DNA of 64,000 nt, from NCBI RefSeq assembly GCF_014200305.1, contig NZ_JACHBL010000001.1:1240001-1304000 (forward strand), read 5' to 3'. This DNA comes from Neomicrococcus lactis. Its GTDB lineage: Bacteria; Actinomycetota; Actinomycetes; Actinomycetales; Micrococcaceae. How positions within the stretch are numbered: the stretch's first letter is position 1; each line of letters starts with the position of its first letter. Below, in pieces: positions 36,303 through 43,268 of this stretch. The notes beneath the pieces were generated by a model. The model ran no database searches. It was given only the letters and a program-made list of their open reading frames with translations, and had not been told where the DNA came from. Both the position numbers and the translations under genes were made by a program.

Positions 36303-37387
36303 TACGGCGCAATCCGGGATGGAACTTTGACTTCTTGTCCTTCACGAGCCCCCGTAATCAACGATATCCCGTTGGCTTCTTGGAGTACCGAAACTTCTAG
36401 AACCTCTCCGCCCACGGTTTCAAGAACAGTCTTCCCTGTTGGCGTGCTCATCAGAGCAGCTGTTGGAACAGTCAGCCCATCTTGTGACGGAAGAACTAAG
36501 ACTTTGGCCTGTAACTTGGTGACCTCGGTAGAAGGAAAGGCACTGCAGTTGTCTTCACAAACGTTTTTGGCGTCACCTGATGAAAGGACCGTGGCCTGAC
36601 TATTTCCAGCTTCTTGATTTTCGCGCGCGGGACTCAAAATGCCTTTGAAGTCATGTCCACCAAATTGGAAAGTGACTTCCGCTTGTTCAGGTAAACGCGC
36701 CAACTGAGCGGACGTTCCCGATATTGTGAATGTTGGCTGGCTAGATATTGCTGCCAGCGGGTGCTCTCCACCCACGAGGCTGGATCCAAGTTTCAACTCG
36801 TCCGCCCCAGCACGAAGAGTCACCGGCAACTGCGGAAGAAAAATAATAGATTCACGAGACACGGTTCCAGTTTGCGGTTGTTTGTGGGCCTTTTGCCACT
36901 GTTTGACGGCCGTGACAGTGGCTCCATCTGCGGAACCACTTTGTGCTTCTCGAGTCAAAAATCCAGCTTCCTGCAATAACTGCTGAAGCTGGCCCACGTC
37001 ACGTCCCCGCGTGCCAGGAACAATGTCTCTAAACATGGGGATCACGCCCTGAGCTGCAATGACCGGCACCTCGTCAACGAGGTACAGCACATCATTTGCC
37101 GATGCTGTGTCACCGTCCTTCTTGGAGATTTCGGTAACCACCCCAACGGCTTGGTTGACGCCTACTTCTTGCGACTCCCACGCCACGTGCATTGGCAACA
37201 AGACCGCTGAGCCAACGCTACCTTGCTGGACCGTGACTGTTGCTTGATCTGCAGTGTTTGCTGTCCTGTCTGAACCGAAGACTTGTTGGAGAGACCAGCC
37301 TCCTAACAAACCCAGCGCTAAGAGCGATACAGAAAAAAACGCCGTCGTAGCCCAACGTGAGGGGAATTTACGCAAGGTTAACCCCAA
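36302..37387 (-). CDS. Membrane-fusion/adaptor protein with peptidoglycan-binding-like insert, cassette B
   Basis: 361 residues from TTG 37387; TTG 37375 is an alternative with GGGG upstream. An anchor helix (TAAFF-like TTAFFSVSLLALGLLGGW) precedes an adaptor core. Residues about 126-170 (TRGRDVGQLQQLLQEAGFL to VKQWQKAHKQP) form a clear PG_binding_1-like motif. A CxxxC pair (CEDNC, Cys277/Cys281) is at the same place as in the cassette A adaptor. It overlaps the lipoprotein gene by 10 nt. Confidence 0.8.
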   Translation of the reverse strand: MGLTLRKFPSRWATTAFFSVSLLALGLLGGWSLQQVFGSDRTANTADQATVTVQQGSVGSAVLLPMHVAWESQEVGVNQAVGVVTEISKKDGDTASANDVLYLVDEVPVIAAQGVIPMFRDIVPGTRGRDVGQLQQLLQEAGFLTREAQSGSADGATVTAVKQWQKAHKQPQTGTVSRESIIFLPQLPVTLRAGADELKLGSSLVGGEHPLAAISSQPTFTISGTSAQLARLPEQAEVTFQFGGHDFKGILSPARENQEAGNSQATVLSSGDAKNVCEDNCSAFPSTEVTKLQAKVLVLPSQDGLTVPTAALMSTPTGKTVLETVGGEVLEVSVLQEANGISLITGAREGQEVKVPSRIAP

Positions 37388-37917
37388 AACTCATCCTGAG
37401 AAATGGGGCAAGCTAAGTATGCTTTTTCCTGCTGTTCGGTAGAGAGTAGCTCATGTGGCGTGGAATTGAGCGTCTTATCGCGAAACTTGTCTCGAAAGCT
37501 TGCCTCAGTGAGACGGCTACCCACGTCGTATCCCTGACCAGCTAAGCAATCCCAGCGTTCTATCCATTTTCTATAGAAAGCCGAAACTTCTGCGTCGGTG
37601 TCTACCACCGGACGCGGGGCAAGTTCATTCGTGCATTCTTGCATTGCGTCAAAAAACGCTTTTGACTCTTCCCGCGTATTAATTCCGACGGGTACAACGA
37701 CTGACTCGGGGCGACCTTTAGCGTCCCCCGCTGACACTTCATACCCCTTGCCACGTAAGCATTGCTCAAAATCAGCCTGGTACTCGACGGCGGATCCGGT
37801 GAATTCAGCGTCACGTATCGTGGTGGACTGGGCAGGAGCGCAAGCTGCGATGCCAAAGGTGAATAAAGTGGCGAGAATCACCCCGGTCAAATTTGGCGAT
37901 TTCAAAATTGGAATCAT
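37378..37917 (-). CDS. Cys-rich lipoprotein, cassette B
   Basis: 179 residues from ATG 37917. The signal peptide ends in lipobox IAAC with Cys26. The mature part has FEQCLRGKGYEVS, MQECTNEL, RWDCLAGQGYDVG and LACPIS, i.e. two C-L-x-x-x-G-[FY] units and the final CP motif of the cassette A lipoproteins. Its ATG overlaps the stop of the upstream 54-codon gene as ATGA, so the two are coupled. It is anchored outside the membrane. Its role as immunity, substrate capture or adaptor partner is open. Confidence 0.75.
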   Translation of the reverse strand: MIPILKSPNLTGVILATLFTFGIAACAPAQSTTIRDAEFTGSAVEYQADFEQCLRGKGYEVSAGDAKGRPESVVVPVGINTREESKAFFDAMQECTNELAPRPVVDTDAEVSAFYRKWIERWDCLAGQGYDVGSRLTEASFRDKFRDKTLNSTPHELLSTEQQEKAYLACPISQDEFWG

Positions 37918-38078
37918 CCGAAAGTTTGGCAATAGCCAGAAGTGTAAGCGTTGTCGATGGCCGTTGAAGAATAGACCTCCCAGTATCCTCCGCGCACCGG
38001 AACGGAGACTGCCTTCATGGACGCGAACAGAATGGCAACTGTGGAATTAGCGGGTCGCTTTTTCACTGAGGCCTCCAT
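37914..38078 (-). CDS. 54-residue peptide gene heading cassette B, possible exported/bacteriocin-like peptide
   Basis: It starts at ATG 38078, six bases after CTGGAG. It reads MEASVKKRPANS, a short hydrophobic part TVAILFASMKAVSV, then VPVRGGYWEVYSSTAIDNAY and TSGYCQTFG. A basic start, hydrophobic stretch and a Gly/Tyr/Ser/Thr-rich tail suggest a secreted peptide. The GGYW part faintly recalls lactococcin-972-type peptides, which is not enough to assign it. Its stop overlaps the lipoprotein start (ATGA), and a TATGAT box lies 31 bases before its start. The signal peptide is weak, so a degenerate or unusual export signal is possible. Confidence 0.5.
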   Translation of the reverse strand: MEASVKKRPANSTVAILFASMKAVSVPVRGGYWEVYSSTAIDNAYTSGYCQTFG

Positions 38079-38098
38079 GAATCTCCAGGAAATTACAT

Positions 38099-38114
38099 TG
38101 TGATTGGAATCATA
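38099..38114 (-). promoter_or_regulatory. Cassette B promoter element shared with cassette A
   Basis: On the minus strand this reads TATGATTCCAATCACA. The cassette A promoter has TATGATGTGAATCACA at the matching place. TATGAT and AATCACA are identical and equally spaced. No good -35 is seen here, so activation by a bound protein is possible. Confidence 0.5.
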
Positions 38115-38284
38115 CACATAGTTCCAGAAGAAAGGTCGAGGGTTTGATTATTCATTGCAAAACCAATCCGATTAGCACACAGTAGATCAATGGTTGACTG
38201 GCGAGTCTCTCATAGTTCGGAAGTTATAGGACACTGAGAGTCGGGGCCAGATTGCGACTCGAAAGACGGACAATCTGACACGCT

Positions 38285-39170
38285 CCACCCAGTCCAGGGT
38301 CGCGATTTCGACGACCTGCGTTGATGGCCATATATTCGGGCGTGAATGATTTCAGTCTTATAGAGTCCATTAACTGTTTCCGCTAACGCGTTATCGTACG
38401 AGTCTGGCACCGTTCCTACGGGCGCAGAAACCTGGTGTTGGGCAAGCGCCTCAGAATAGGTCACAGACACGTATTGAGTGCCCCTATCCGAATGATGAAT
38501 CAGTTGACCGTCTCCACGCCGGTGCGCACCAGTATTTACGAGAGCATGTTCTAGAGCTTGAAGAGGCAACGATGCCGTCGTCAGTGATGAAGAAACGGAC
38601 CACCCCACGATCTTGCGAGTGAACACATCAGTGACAAACGCAGTGTAAGCAAACCCAGCGAGAGTTTGCACGTACATCACGTCCGCAACCCATAAACGAT
38701 GGGGGCCTAACGCCGTAAAGTCACGCTTCACCAAGTCCGGACGATTATCAAGCGTGGCCGCGGACGTGGTGGTGGTGATTGTCCGGCGACCGCGTTGAAC
38801 TCCACGAACCTGGGCCAGTTTCATCAATCACGCAGTTTGATCGCGTCCAATGTCCCAGCCGGCTCGCCGCATCGCGTGCATCATTTTTCGGTGCCCGTAG
38901 ACACTGTGGTTCTCGGCATGAACGCGTTTGATTTCCTTGATAAGAAACTCATCTCGCTGCGCACGCGACGAGACAGGACGGCTTTTAGCGGCCCGATAAC
39001 CGCGAGAGCTGATAAATCCACACTCCGTGGCACCGAGCGTGCGACAGATGGCCTCGACCCCGAAACGGTCACGATACATATCAATGAACCTGATCATCTC
39101 GTCGTAGGGGCGCCTCGAGTTCCACTTACGAAAAAAGCCGATGCTTTTCTCAAGATTTCATTCGCTCGTC
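38285..39170 (-). pseudogene. Decayed IS3-family transposase (orfB with orfA remnant)
   Basis: The end of orfA (ANEILRKASAFF) and most of orfB are recognisable: the HTH_21-type part (GVEAICRTLG, SVYGHRKMMHAM) and the integrase core (LWVADVMYVQTLAGFAY, HHSDRGTQYVS, DNALAETVNGLYKTEI). An in-frame TGA at 38828-38830 replaces the Arg of QTARLMKLA. An extra AT in TATAT near 38331 shifts the frame after IIHAR. The C-terminus is lost after LDWVE. No intact terminal repeats were found. It cannot make active transposase and marks past rearrangement in the island. Confidence 0.85.
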
Positions 39171-39250
39171 ACGCTTCAGTGAGTGGAAGTTCACGACGCG
39201 CCCAACAGTTGTAGCCAACGCCTTCTGAATTATTTTCAATTAGCGACATT

Positions 39251-39421
39251 ATGCTGAAAGAGGAAATTCCGCTCTTTCGGATTCTGGCCAACCCTCGAAG
39301 TTCACGCAGGAAGTTACTAACCGACAAGCTTCGGCTCGACCATAAAGAAGCAGAACAAGACGAGATACGGTTCACCGATGACGATCAGGCAATGGGAAGC
39401 CCCTGGGATCATGTCAAGTAA
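39251..39421 (+). CDS. Short plus-strand ORF, possible 3' remnant of a lost gene
   Basis: 56 codons from ATG 39251: KEEIPLFRILANPRS, then charged DKLRLDHKEAEQDEIRF and an end MGSPWDHVK. The amino-acid mix looks coding. There is no ribosome binding site, and the upstream frame is closed at 39212 next to the IS3 remnant. It may be the truncated tail of a gene cut by that element. It converges on the gene at 39426 with a 4-bp gap. No family is recognised. Confidence 0.3.
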   Translation: MLKEEIPLFRILANPRSSRRKLLTDKLRLDHKEAEQDEIRFTDDDQAMGSPWDHVK

Positions 39422-39425
39422 AGGT

Positions 39426-39818
39426 TCAGTGAAGATAATTAAAAGTCTCTATTGGATCTAGCCAGCGTATCTTGAGGCTGAATAAGAGCCCGAGGAGTTC
39501 ATCAAAATACTCCATGTCCCAAATTCCTTCTAAGTCTTCTGTCACAGATCTCAGACTGAATGGCAAGTCGAACTCTGTTACGACTCTAACCTCAACTCCG
39601 CTAGGTTTCTTAGACTTTTGATTAAAATAAACATCGCACAGACAATACGCCGTTTTGCCACCATCGAATTCATAAACTCCAACAAATTCGCTTCGGCCTT
39701 GTTTCATTGCAGCTAAGGTCGGACCCCATCCACCGAACGGCTCACCAGCCCTCTTAAGACTAAGCGAATTTCTTAAAATACTACGTGTTCTCCGAGACAA
39801 AAAGGCCAAGACTACCAC
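39426..39818 (-). CDS. AT-rich orphan protein, function unknown
   Basis: 130 residues from GTG 39818, with a weak AGG upstream. It is soluble, mixed alpha/beta in look (FVGVYEFDGGKTAYCLCDVYF, VEVRVVTEFDLPFSL) and has an acidic, leucine-rich end (MEYFDELLGLLFSLKIRWLD). Base composition is more AT-rich than the conserved genes, which fits horizontal origin. It sits between an IS3 remnant and a membrane orphan. Small acidic proteins in such places can be immunity proteins, but nothing here proves it. Confidence 0.5.
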   Translation of the reverse strand: MVVLAFLSRRTRSILRNSLSLKRAGEPFGGWGPTLAAMKQGRSEFVGVYEFDGGKTAYCLCDVYFNQKSKKPSGVEVRVVTEFDLPFSLRSVTEDLEGIWDMEYFDELLGLLFSLKIRWLDPIETFNYLH

Positions 39819-40006
39819 TACCTATCGCGATAATTCAGGCGGACATTGACATATGTGGATTTTCCGTTTTTGCTCACGCCTTTATCCCGACTCTGAGGTT
39901 TGACGAGTAGCCTTGGCTACTATTTCTTTTGGCCGATCGATACTCCCGATTGTTATTGGTGTTCTTGATTCACCGAGCACCATTTTTGGCACGCTCCCGA
40001 AACACT

Positions 40007-40080
40007 GTGTCGTACCTCACTGCGTTGGGCATAACTCATTCTCCAATCAATCATGAGTGCCTACAAAGCCCAACACGGTT
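40007..40080 (-). repeat. 74-nt repeat copy A with hairpin
   Basis: An ungapped hand alignment with 40633-40706 gives about 54 of 74 identical bases. The core CTCAT...ATGAG stem with TCAATC in its loop is kept. In this copy an outer stem GTTGGGC/GCCCAAC (40024-40030 with 40068-40074) encloses it. It abuts the stop of the membrane protein gene at 40080, so it may act as its terminator or 3' element. Confidence 0.5.
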
Positions 40081-40514
40081 CACCTAGCTAGAACGACTAT
40101 CACGTACAGTATGGGACCAAAAAAGACACACAGGAAAATTAGGATTGTCGCCAAGAGATAACTTCGTCCCTCTTGCTTCACTACCACCCAGGCATAAACC
40201 TTGCTGTCAAACTCCTTCTTCGGGAAAACGAGCACTCGTTTCGAGAAATAAATGACCACGAGGCTCGTATAAATATGATGCGCCCATCCGATCCAGCGAA
40301 GTGATGGATCGGTAATTTTGATACTTGCACCATAGGACATTCCTGCCAAAATAGCCAAGAAGAATACAGTATAAGAAAATATTTGAATCGCATTTAAAAT
40401 GCCATTACGTCTGTCAAAAACTATGATGGCGATGAGTGAACTGATCAATATGCAAGCCACTAGTGCACCGGAAATTAGGGGAAGAAACTCCTGCCATCCC
40501 ACAATGCGTTCCAC
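40080..40514 (-). CDS. AT-rich four-helix membrane protein, function unknown
   Basis: 144 residues from GTG 40514, with GGTGAG upstream. Membrane segments are FLPLISGALVACILISSLIAIIVF, AIQIFSYTVFFLAILAGMSYG (each somewhat longer than a helix), IGWAHHIYTSLVVIYF and LLATILIFLCVFFGPILYVIVV (shortened view). A basic/charged loop KRVLVFPKKEFDSKVYAW lies before the last helix. No family is recognised. It lies alone between two copies of a 74-nt repeat and is AT-rich, consistent with acquisition by transfer. Confidence 0.6.
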   Translation of the reverse strand: MERIVGWQEFLPLISGALVACILISSLIAIIVFDRRNGILNAIQIFSYTVFFLAILAGMSYGASIKITDPSLRWIGWAHHIYTSLVVIYFSKRVLVFPKKEFDSKVYAWVVVKQEGRSYLLATILIFLCVFFGPILYVIVVLAR

Positions 40515-40632
40515 TGTTTCTCACCGTCCCTTCTGGGCACGTTTCTCGGCTTCGATTTACGCTACGTCAGGGTTCCGACGGAATAAGACACGGCTCCAGA
40601 CCCAACTGCCGACCACGTATCGGCCCGATCCT

Positions 40633-40706
40633 GTGTTGTATTTCACTCCACAGGCCGTTGCTCATTCTCTTATCAATCATGAGAGTCCACCAAACCCAGC
40701 AAGGTT
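40633..40706 (-). repeat. 74-nt repeat copy B with hairpin
   Basis: This copy keeps the core CTCATTCTCTTATCAATCAT plus GAG, but has a different outer pair, TTGCT/AGCAA. It lies 44 nt past the stop of the citE-like gene at 40750. Both copies are thus just downstream of minus-strand genes. Confidence 0.5.
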
Positions 40707-40749
40707 TTTGAAGGCTGAGGACAGTCGCTTCCACCCCCAGTCCGAGGAC

Positions 40750-41550
40750 TTAGCCCGCCAAGCGTCGGGCCCGCTTCAACACCACTTCATCCACCATTTC
40801 GCCCTCAAAACGAAAAGCCCCCAGCTCATTCTTCGCAGCATCCAAGACCCGGTACGCCCACTCGCGCTGCTCACGGCTCGGCCGAAACCCGTCACGAATC
40901 ACTGCTACCTGTCCAGGGTGAATACACGCTTTCGCCACATACCCCGTCGCAAAAGCATCCCGGCTCTCCCCCAAAAGTCGCTCATGATCAGCAATATCGA
41001 GCACCACAGAATCAATGGACTCCTTACCGAACGCTCGAGCCGCCACATGAACCGCAGCGCGACCATAACGAATAACGCCACGGAAGCGGCCGTCGTCGTA
41101 CTGGGAAGAAAACCCGCCCAACGACGCCACCAAATCCTCCGAACCCCACATCAACGCCGCCACGTTCTCCGCCTGCGCAATTTCCTGCGCCCGCGTCACA
41201 CCCAACGCGGTCTCGCACAACGCCACCACCGAAAATCCAGCCAACAATTGTGTTTGCGCAGCCGATTCCGTCTTCGCCAGCATCACCCACCGATACTGCG
41301 TGCGACGCAACGCATCAAGATCCTTCTCAAAATCGTCCGAGCCCACGGGATTCACCCGCACCACCGTGCGCTCCGGATCCAACGGAGTAGACACCACGTG
41401 CTCTCGGGCAGCACCACGCGCTTCCGGAAGCACCGCATCTTCCAGATCAATAATCACGGCATCCGCACGCTCCGCGGCCTTCGTGAAACGCTCCGGACGG
41501 TCCGCCGGCACAAACAACATCGCCGGACCCAACGAGAACTTAGAACTCAT
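40750..41550 (-). CDS. CitE-like CoA-ester lyase, probable HMG-CoA/citramalyl-CoA lyase of leucine breakdown
   Basis: 266 residues of the HpcH/HpaI aldolase superfamily, CitE branch. Metal- and substrate-binding residues are in AMLFVPADRPERF, AVIIDLEDAVLPEARG, VVALCETALGV and LMWGSEDLVASLGG. The gene heads away from an arrangement identical to the M. tuberculosis Rv2498c neighbourhood. Rv2498c has been reported as a bifunctional lyase acting on HMG-CoA and citramalyl-CoA in leucine and itaconate breakdown. I infer the same final leucine step here. It overlaps the MaoC gene by 4 nt. Confidence 0.82.
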   Translation of the reverse strand: MSSKFSLGPAMLFVPADRPERFTKAAERADAVIIDLEDAVLPEARGAAREHVVSTPLDPERTVVRVNPVGSDDFEKDLDALRRTQYRWVMLAKTESAAQTQLLAGFSVVALCETALGVTRAQEIAQAENVAALMWGSEDLVASLGGFSSQYDDGRFRGVIRYGRAAVHVAARAFGKESIDSVVLDIADHERLLGESRDAFATGYVAKACIHPGQVAVIRDGFRPSREQREWAYRVLDAAKNELGAFRFEGEMVDEVVLKRARRLAG

Positions 41551-42083
41551 GACCCCTCCGCTTTCGGCTCCGCACCCATAATCGAAGCCTCATGCGCAGC
41601 CTTCGTCCACATCAAACACACCCGGCTAGCTTTCGCCACCACGTCCCCGTGCTGATTGAACCCCGTGTGAGCTAACGTGGCGATCCCCTGGCCCGGGCGC
41701 GAAGACGACTCCCGCAACGCCACCACCTCAGTCTGCGTGGTCAGCGTGTCCCCATGAAACAGCGGATGAGGGAACGCAATGTCCTGCAAACCCAGTTGCG
41801 CCACCAAAGTTCCTTGCGTCACCTGACCCACGGACTGCCCCACCATGACAGAAAGCGTCATCATAGAATTGATGAGCCGCTGACCGAAGGGTTGGTGCTC
41901 GGCGTATGCGGCATCCAAGTGGAGCGCTTGCGTGTTCATAGTCAGCGTGGTGAACAGGACATTGTCCGCTTCCGTGAGCGTGCGCCCCGGCTGATGGACG
42001 AACACGTCCCCCACCACCAACTCATCAAAATACAAGCCGCGCTGCACAAAACGCTGCGGTTCCCGTGGGTGTGGCGCGCTCAT
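41547..42083 (-). CDS. MaoC-like enoyl-CoA hydratase of the leucine operon
   Basis: 178 residues with a hot-dog fold. DELVVGDVFVHQPGRTLTEAD is the N-terminal part. DIAFPHPLFHGDTLTTQTEVV carries the motif seen in (R)-specific hydratases of the MaoC/Rv2499c group. Placed between the dehydrogenase and the CitE-like lyase, it is a good candidate for hydrating 3-methylglutaconyl-CoA to HMG-CoA. That step assignment is inferred from context. It overlaps the lyase gene by 4 nt and follows the dehydrogenase by 1 nt. Confidence 0.8.
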   Translation of the reverse strand: MSAPHPREPQRFVQRGLYFDELVVGDVFVHQPGRTLTEADNVLFTTLTMNTQALHLDAAYAEHQPFGQRLINSMMTLSVMVGQSVGQVTQGTLVAQLGLQDIAFPHPLFHGDTLTTQTEVVALRESSSRPGQGIATLAHTGFNQHGDVVAKASRVCLMWTKAAHEASIMGAEPKAEGS

Positions 42084-42084
42084 A

Positions 42085-43248
42085 TTAGAGCCCCAGCTCG
42101 CGGGAGATCAGCATGAGCTGCACTTCGGTAGTGCCCTCGCCAATCTCAAGAATCTTGGAATCGCGATAGTGGCGGGACACCACAAATTCGTTCATGAATC
42201 CGTAACCACCAAACACTTGGGTGGCGTCACGCGCGTTGTCCATGGCGGCCTCGCCGGCCACGAGCTTGGCGATGGCGGCTTCCGTTTTGAACGGCTTGCC
42301 GGCCAGCATCTTGGACGCGGCGGCGTAGTAGGCCAAGCGAGCACTGTGAGCGCGCGTCTGCATGCGCGCAATCTTGAACTGAATGGCCTGGTACTCACCG
42401 ATGTTCCGGCCAAACGCTTGACGCTGCTTGGCATACTTCACGGACTCATCCACGCAACCCTGCGCGGCCCCCGTGGCAAGGGCGGCAATCGCGATGCGCC
42501 CCTCGTCAAGAATGGACAGGAAATTCGCGTAGCCGCGGCCGCGTTCGCCCAGCAGGTTTTCTTCCGGAACCGTGACATTGCTGAAGCTCAGCGGGTGGGT
42601 GTCCGAGGCGTTCCAGCCCACTTTGTTGTACGCCTTTTCCGCGGTGAACCCTGGCGTATTGGTGGGTACCAAGATGGTGGAGATTTCCTTCTTGGGCTTG
42701 CCGTCTTTGCCGATGGTCTCGCCAGTGACAGCAGTTGCGGTTACCAGCTTGGTGATGTCCGTACCGGAGTTGGTGATGAACTCCTTGCGGCCATTGATCA
42801 CCCAATTTCCGTCCCGCAATACCGCTGTAGTCTTGGTGCCGCCCGCGTCAGAGCCCGCTTCTGGTTCCGTCAGTCCGAAGCCCGCGAGCGCCTTCGCTGA
42901 CGTAAGCTGCGGGAGCCATTCTTCTTTTTGCTCTTGCGTGCCGAACCGGTACACCGGCATGGCTCCGAGGGAGACTCCGGCTTCGAGGGTGATGGCCACG
43001 GATTGGTCCACGCGGCCCAGTTGCTCGAGCGCGAGGGCTAGGGCGAAGTAGTCGCCGCCTTGTCCACCGAATTCTTCGGGGAATGGCAGACCAAACAGGC
43101 CCATCTCGCCCATCTGCGCAATGACTTCATACGGGAAAGAATGCTCTTCGTCATGCTTGGCGCTTACGGGCGCCACTACCTGGTCCGCAAAGTCGCGCAC
43201 CATGTCAGAGAGGTCCTGATAGTCCTCTTCAAGTTCAAGATTAGGCAT
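42085..43248 (-). CDS. Acyl-CoA dehydrogenase (FadE19-like, branched-chain)
   Basis: 387 residues, a complete flavoprotein dehydrogenase. Markers are FGLTEPEAGSDAGGTKT (FAD/substrate), YAKQRQAFGRNIGEYQAIQF (shortened: RQAFGRNIGEYQAIQ) and EIGEGTTEVQLMLI. The GEGT glutamate is at the MCAD-type catalytic-base position, unlike classical isovaleryl-CoA dehydrogenase, whose base is elsewhere. In the operon it should oxidise isovaleryl-CoA or related acyl-CoAs made by the 2-oxoacid dehydrogenase encoded at 48.3-51.9 kb. Electrons would pass to ETF. Confidence 0.88.
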   Translation of the reverse strand: MPNLELEEDYQDLSDMVRDFADQVVAPVSAKHDEEHSFPYEVIAQMGEMGLFGLPFPEEFGGQGGDYFALALALEQLGRVDQSVAITLEAGVSLGAMPVYRFGTQEQKEEWLPQLTSAKALAGFGLTEPEAGSDAGGTKTTAVLRDGNWVINGRKEFITNSGTDITKLVTATAVTGETIGKDGKPKKEISTILVPTNTPGFTAEKAYNKVGWNASDTHPLSFSNVTVPEENLLGERGRGYANFLSILDEGRIAIAALATGAAQGCVDESVKYAKQRQAFGRNIGEYQAIQFKIARMQTRAHSARLAYYAAASKMLAGKPFKTEAAIAKLVAGEAAMDNARDATQVFGGYGFMNEFVVSRHYRDSKILEIGEGTTEVQLMLISRELGL

Positions 43249-43268
43249 GATTCTTCTCTTTCAGCTGG

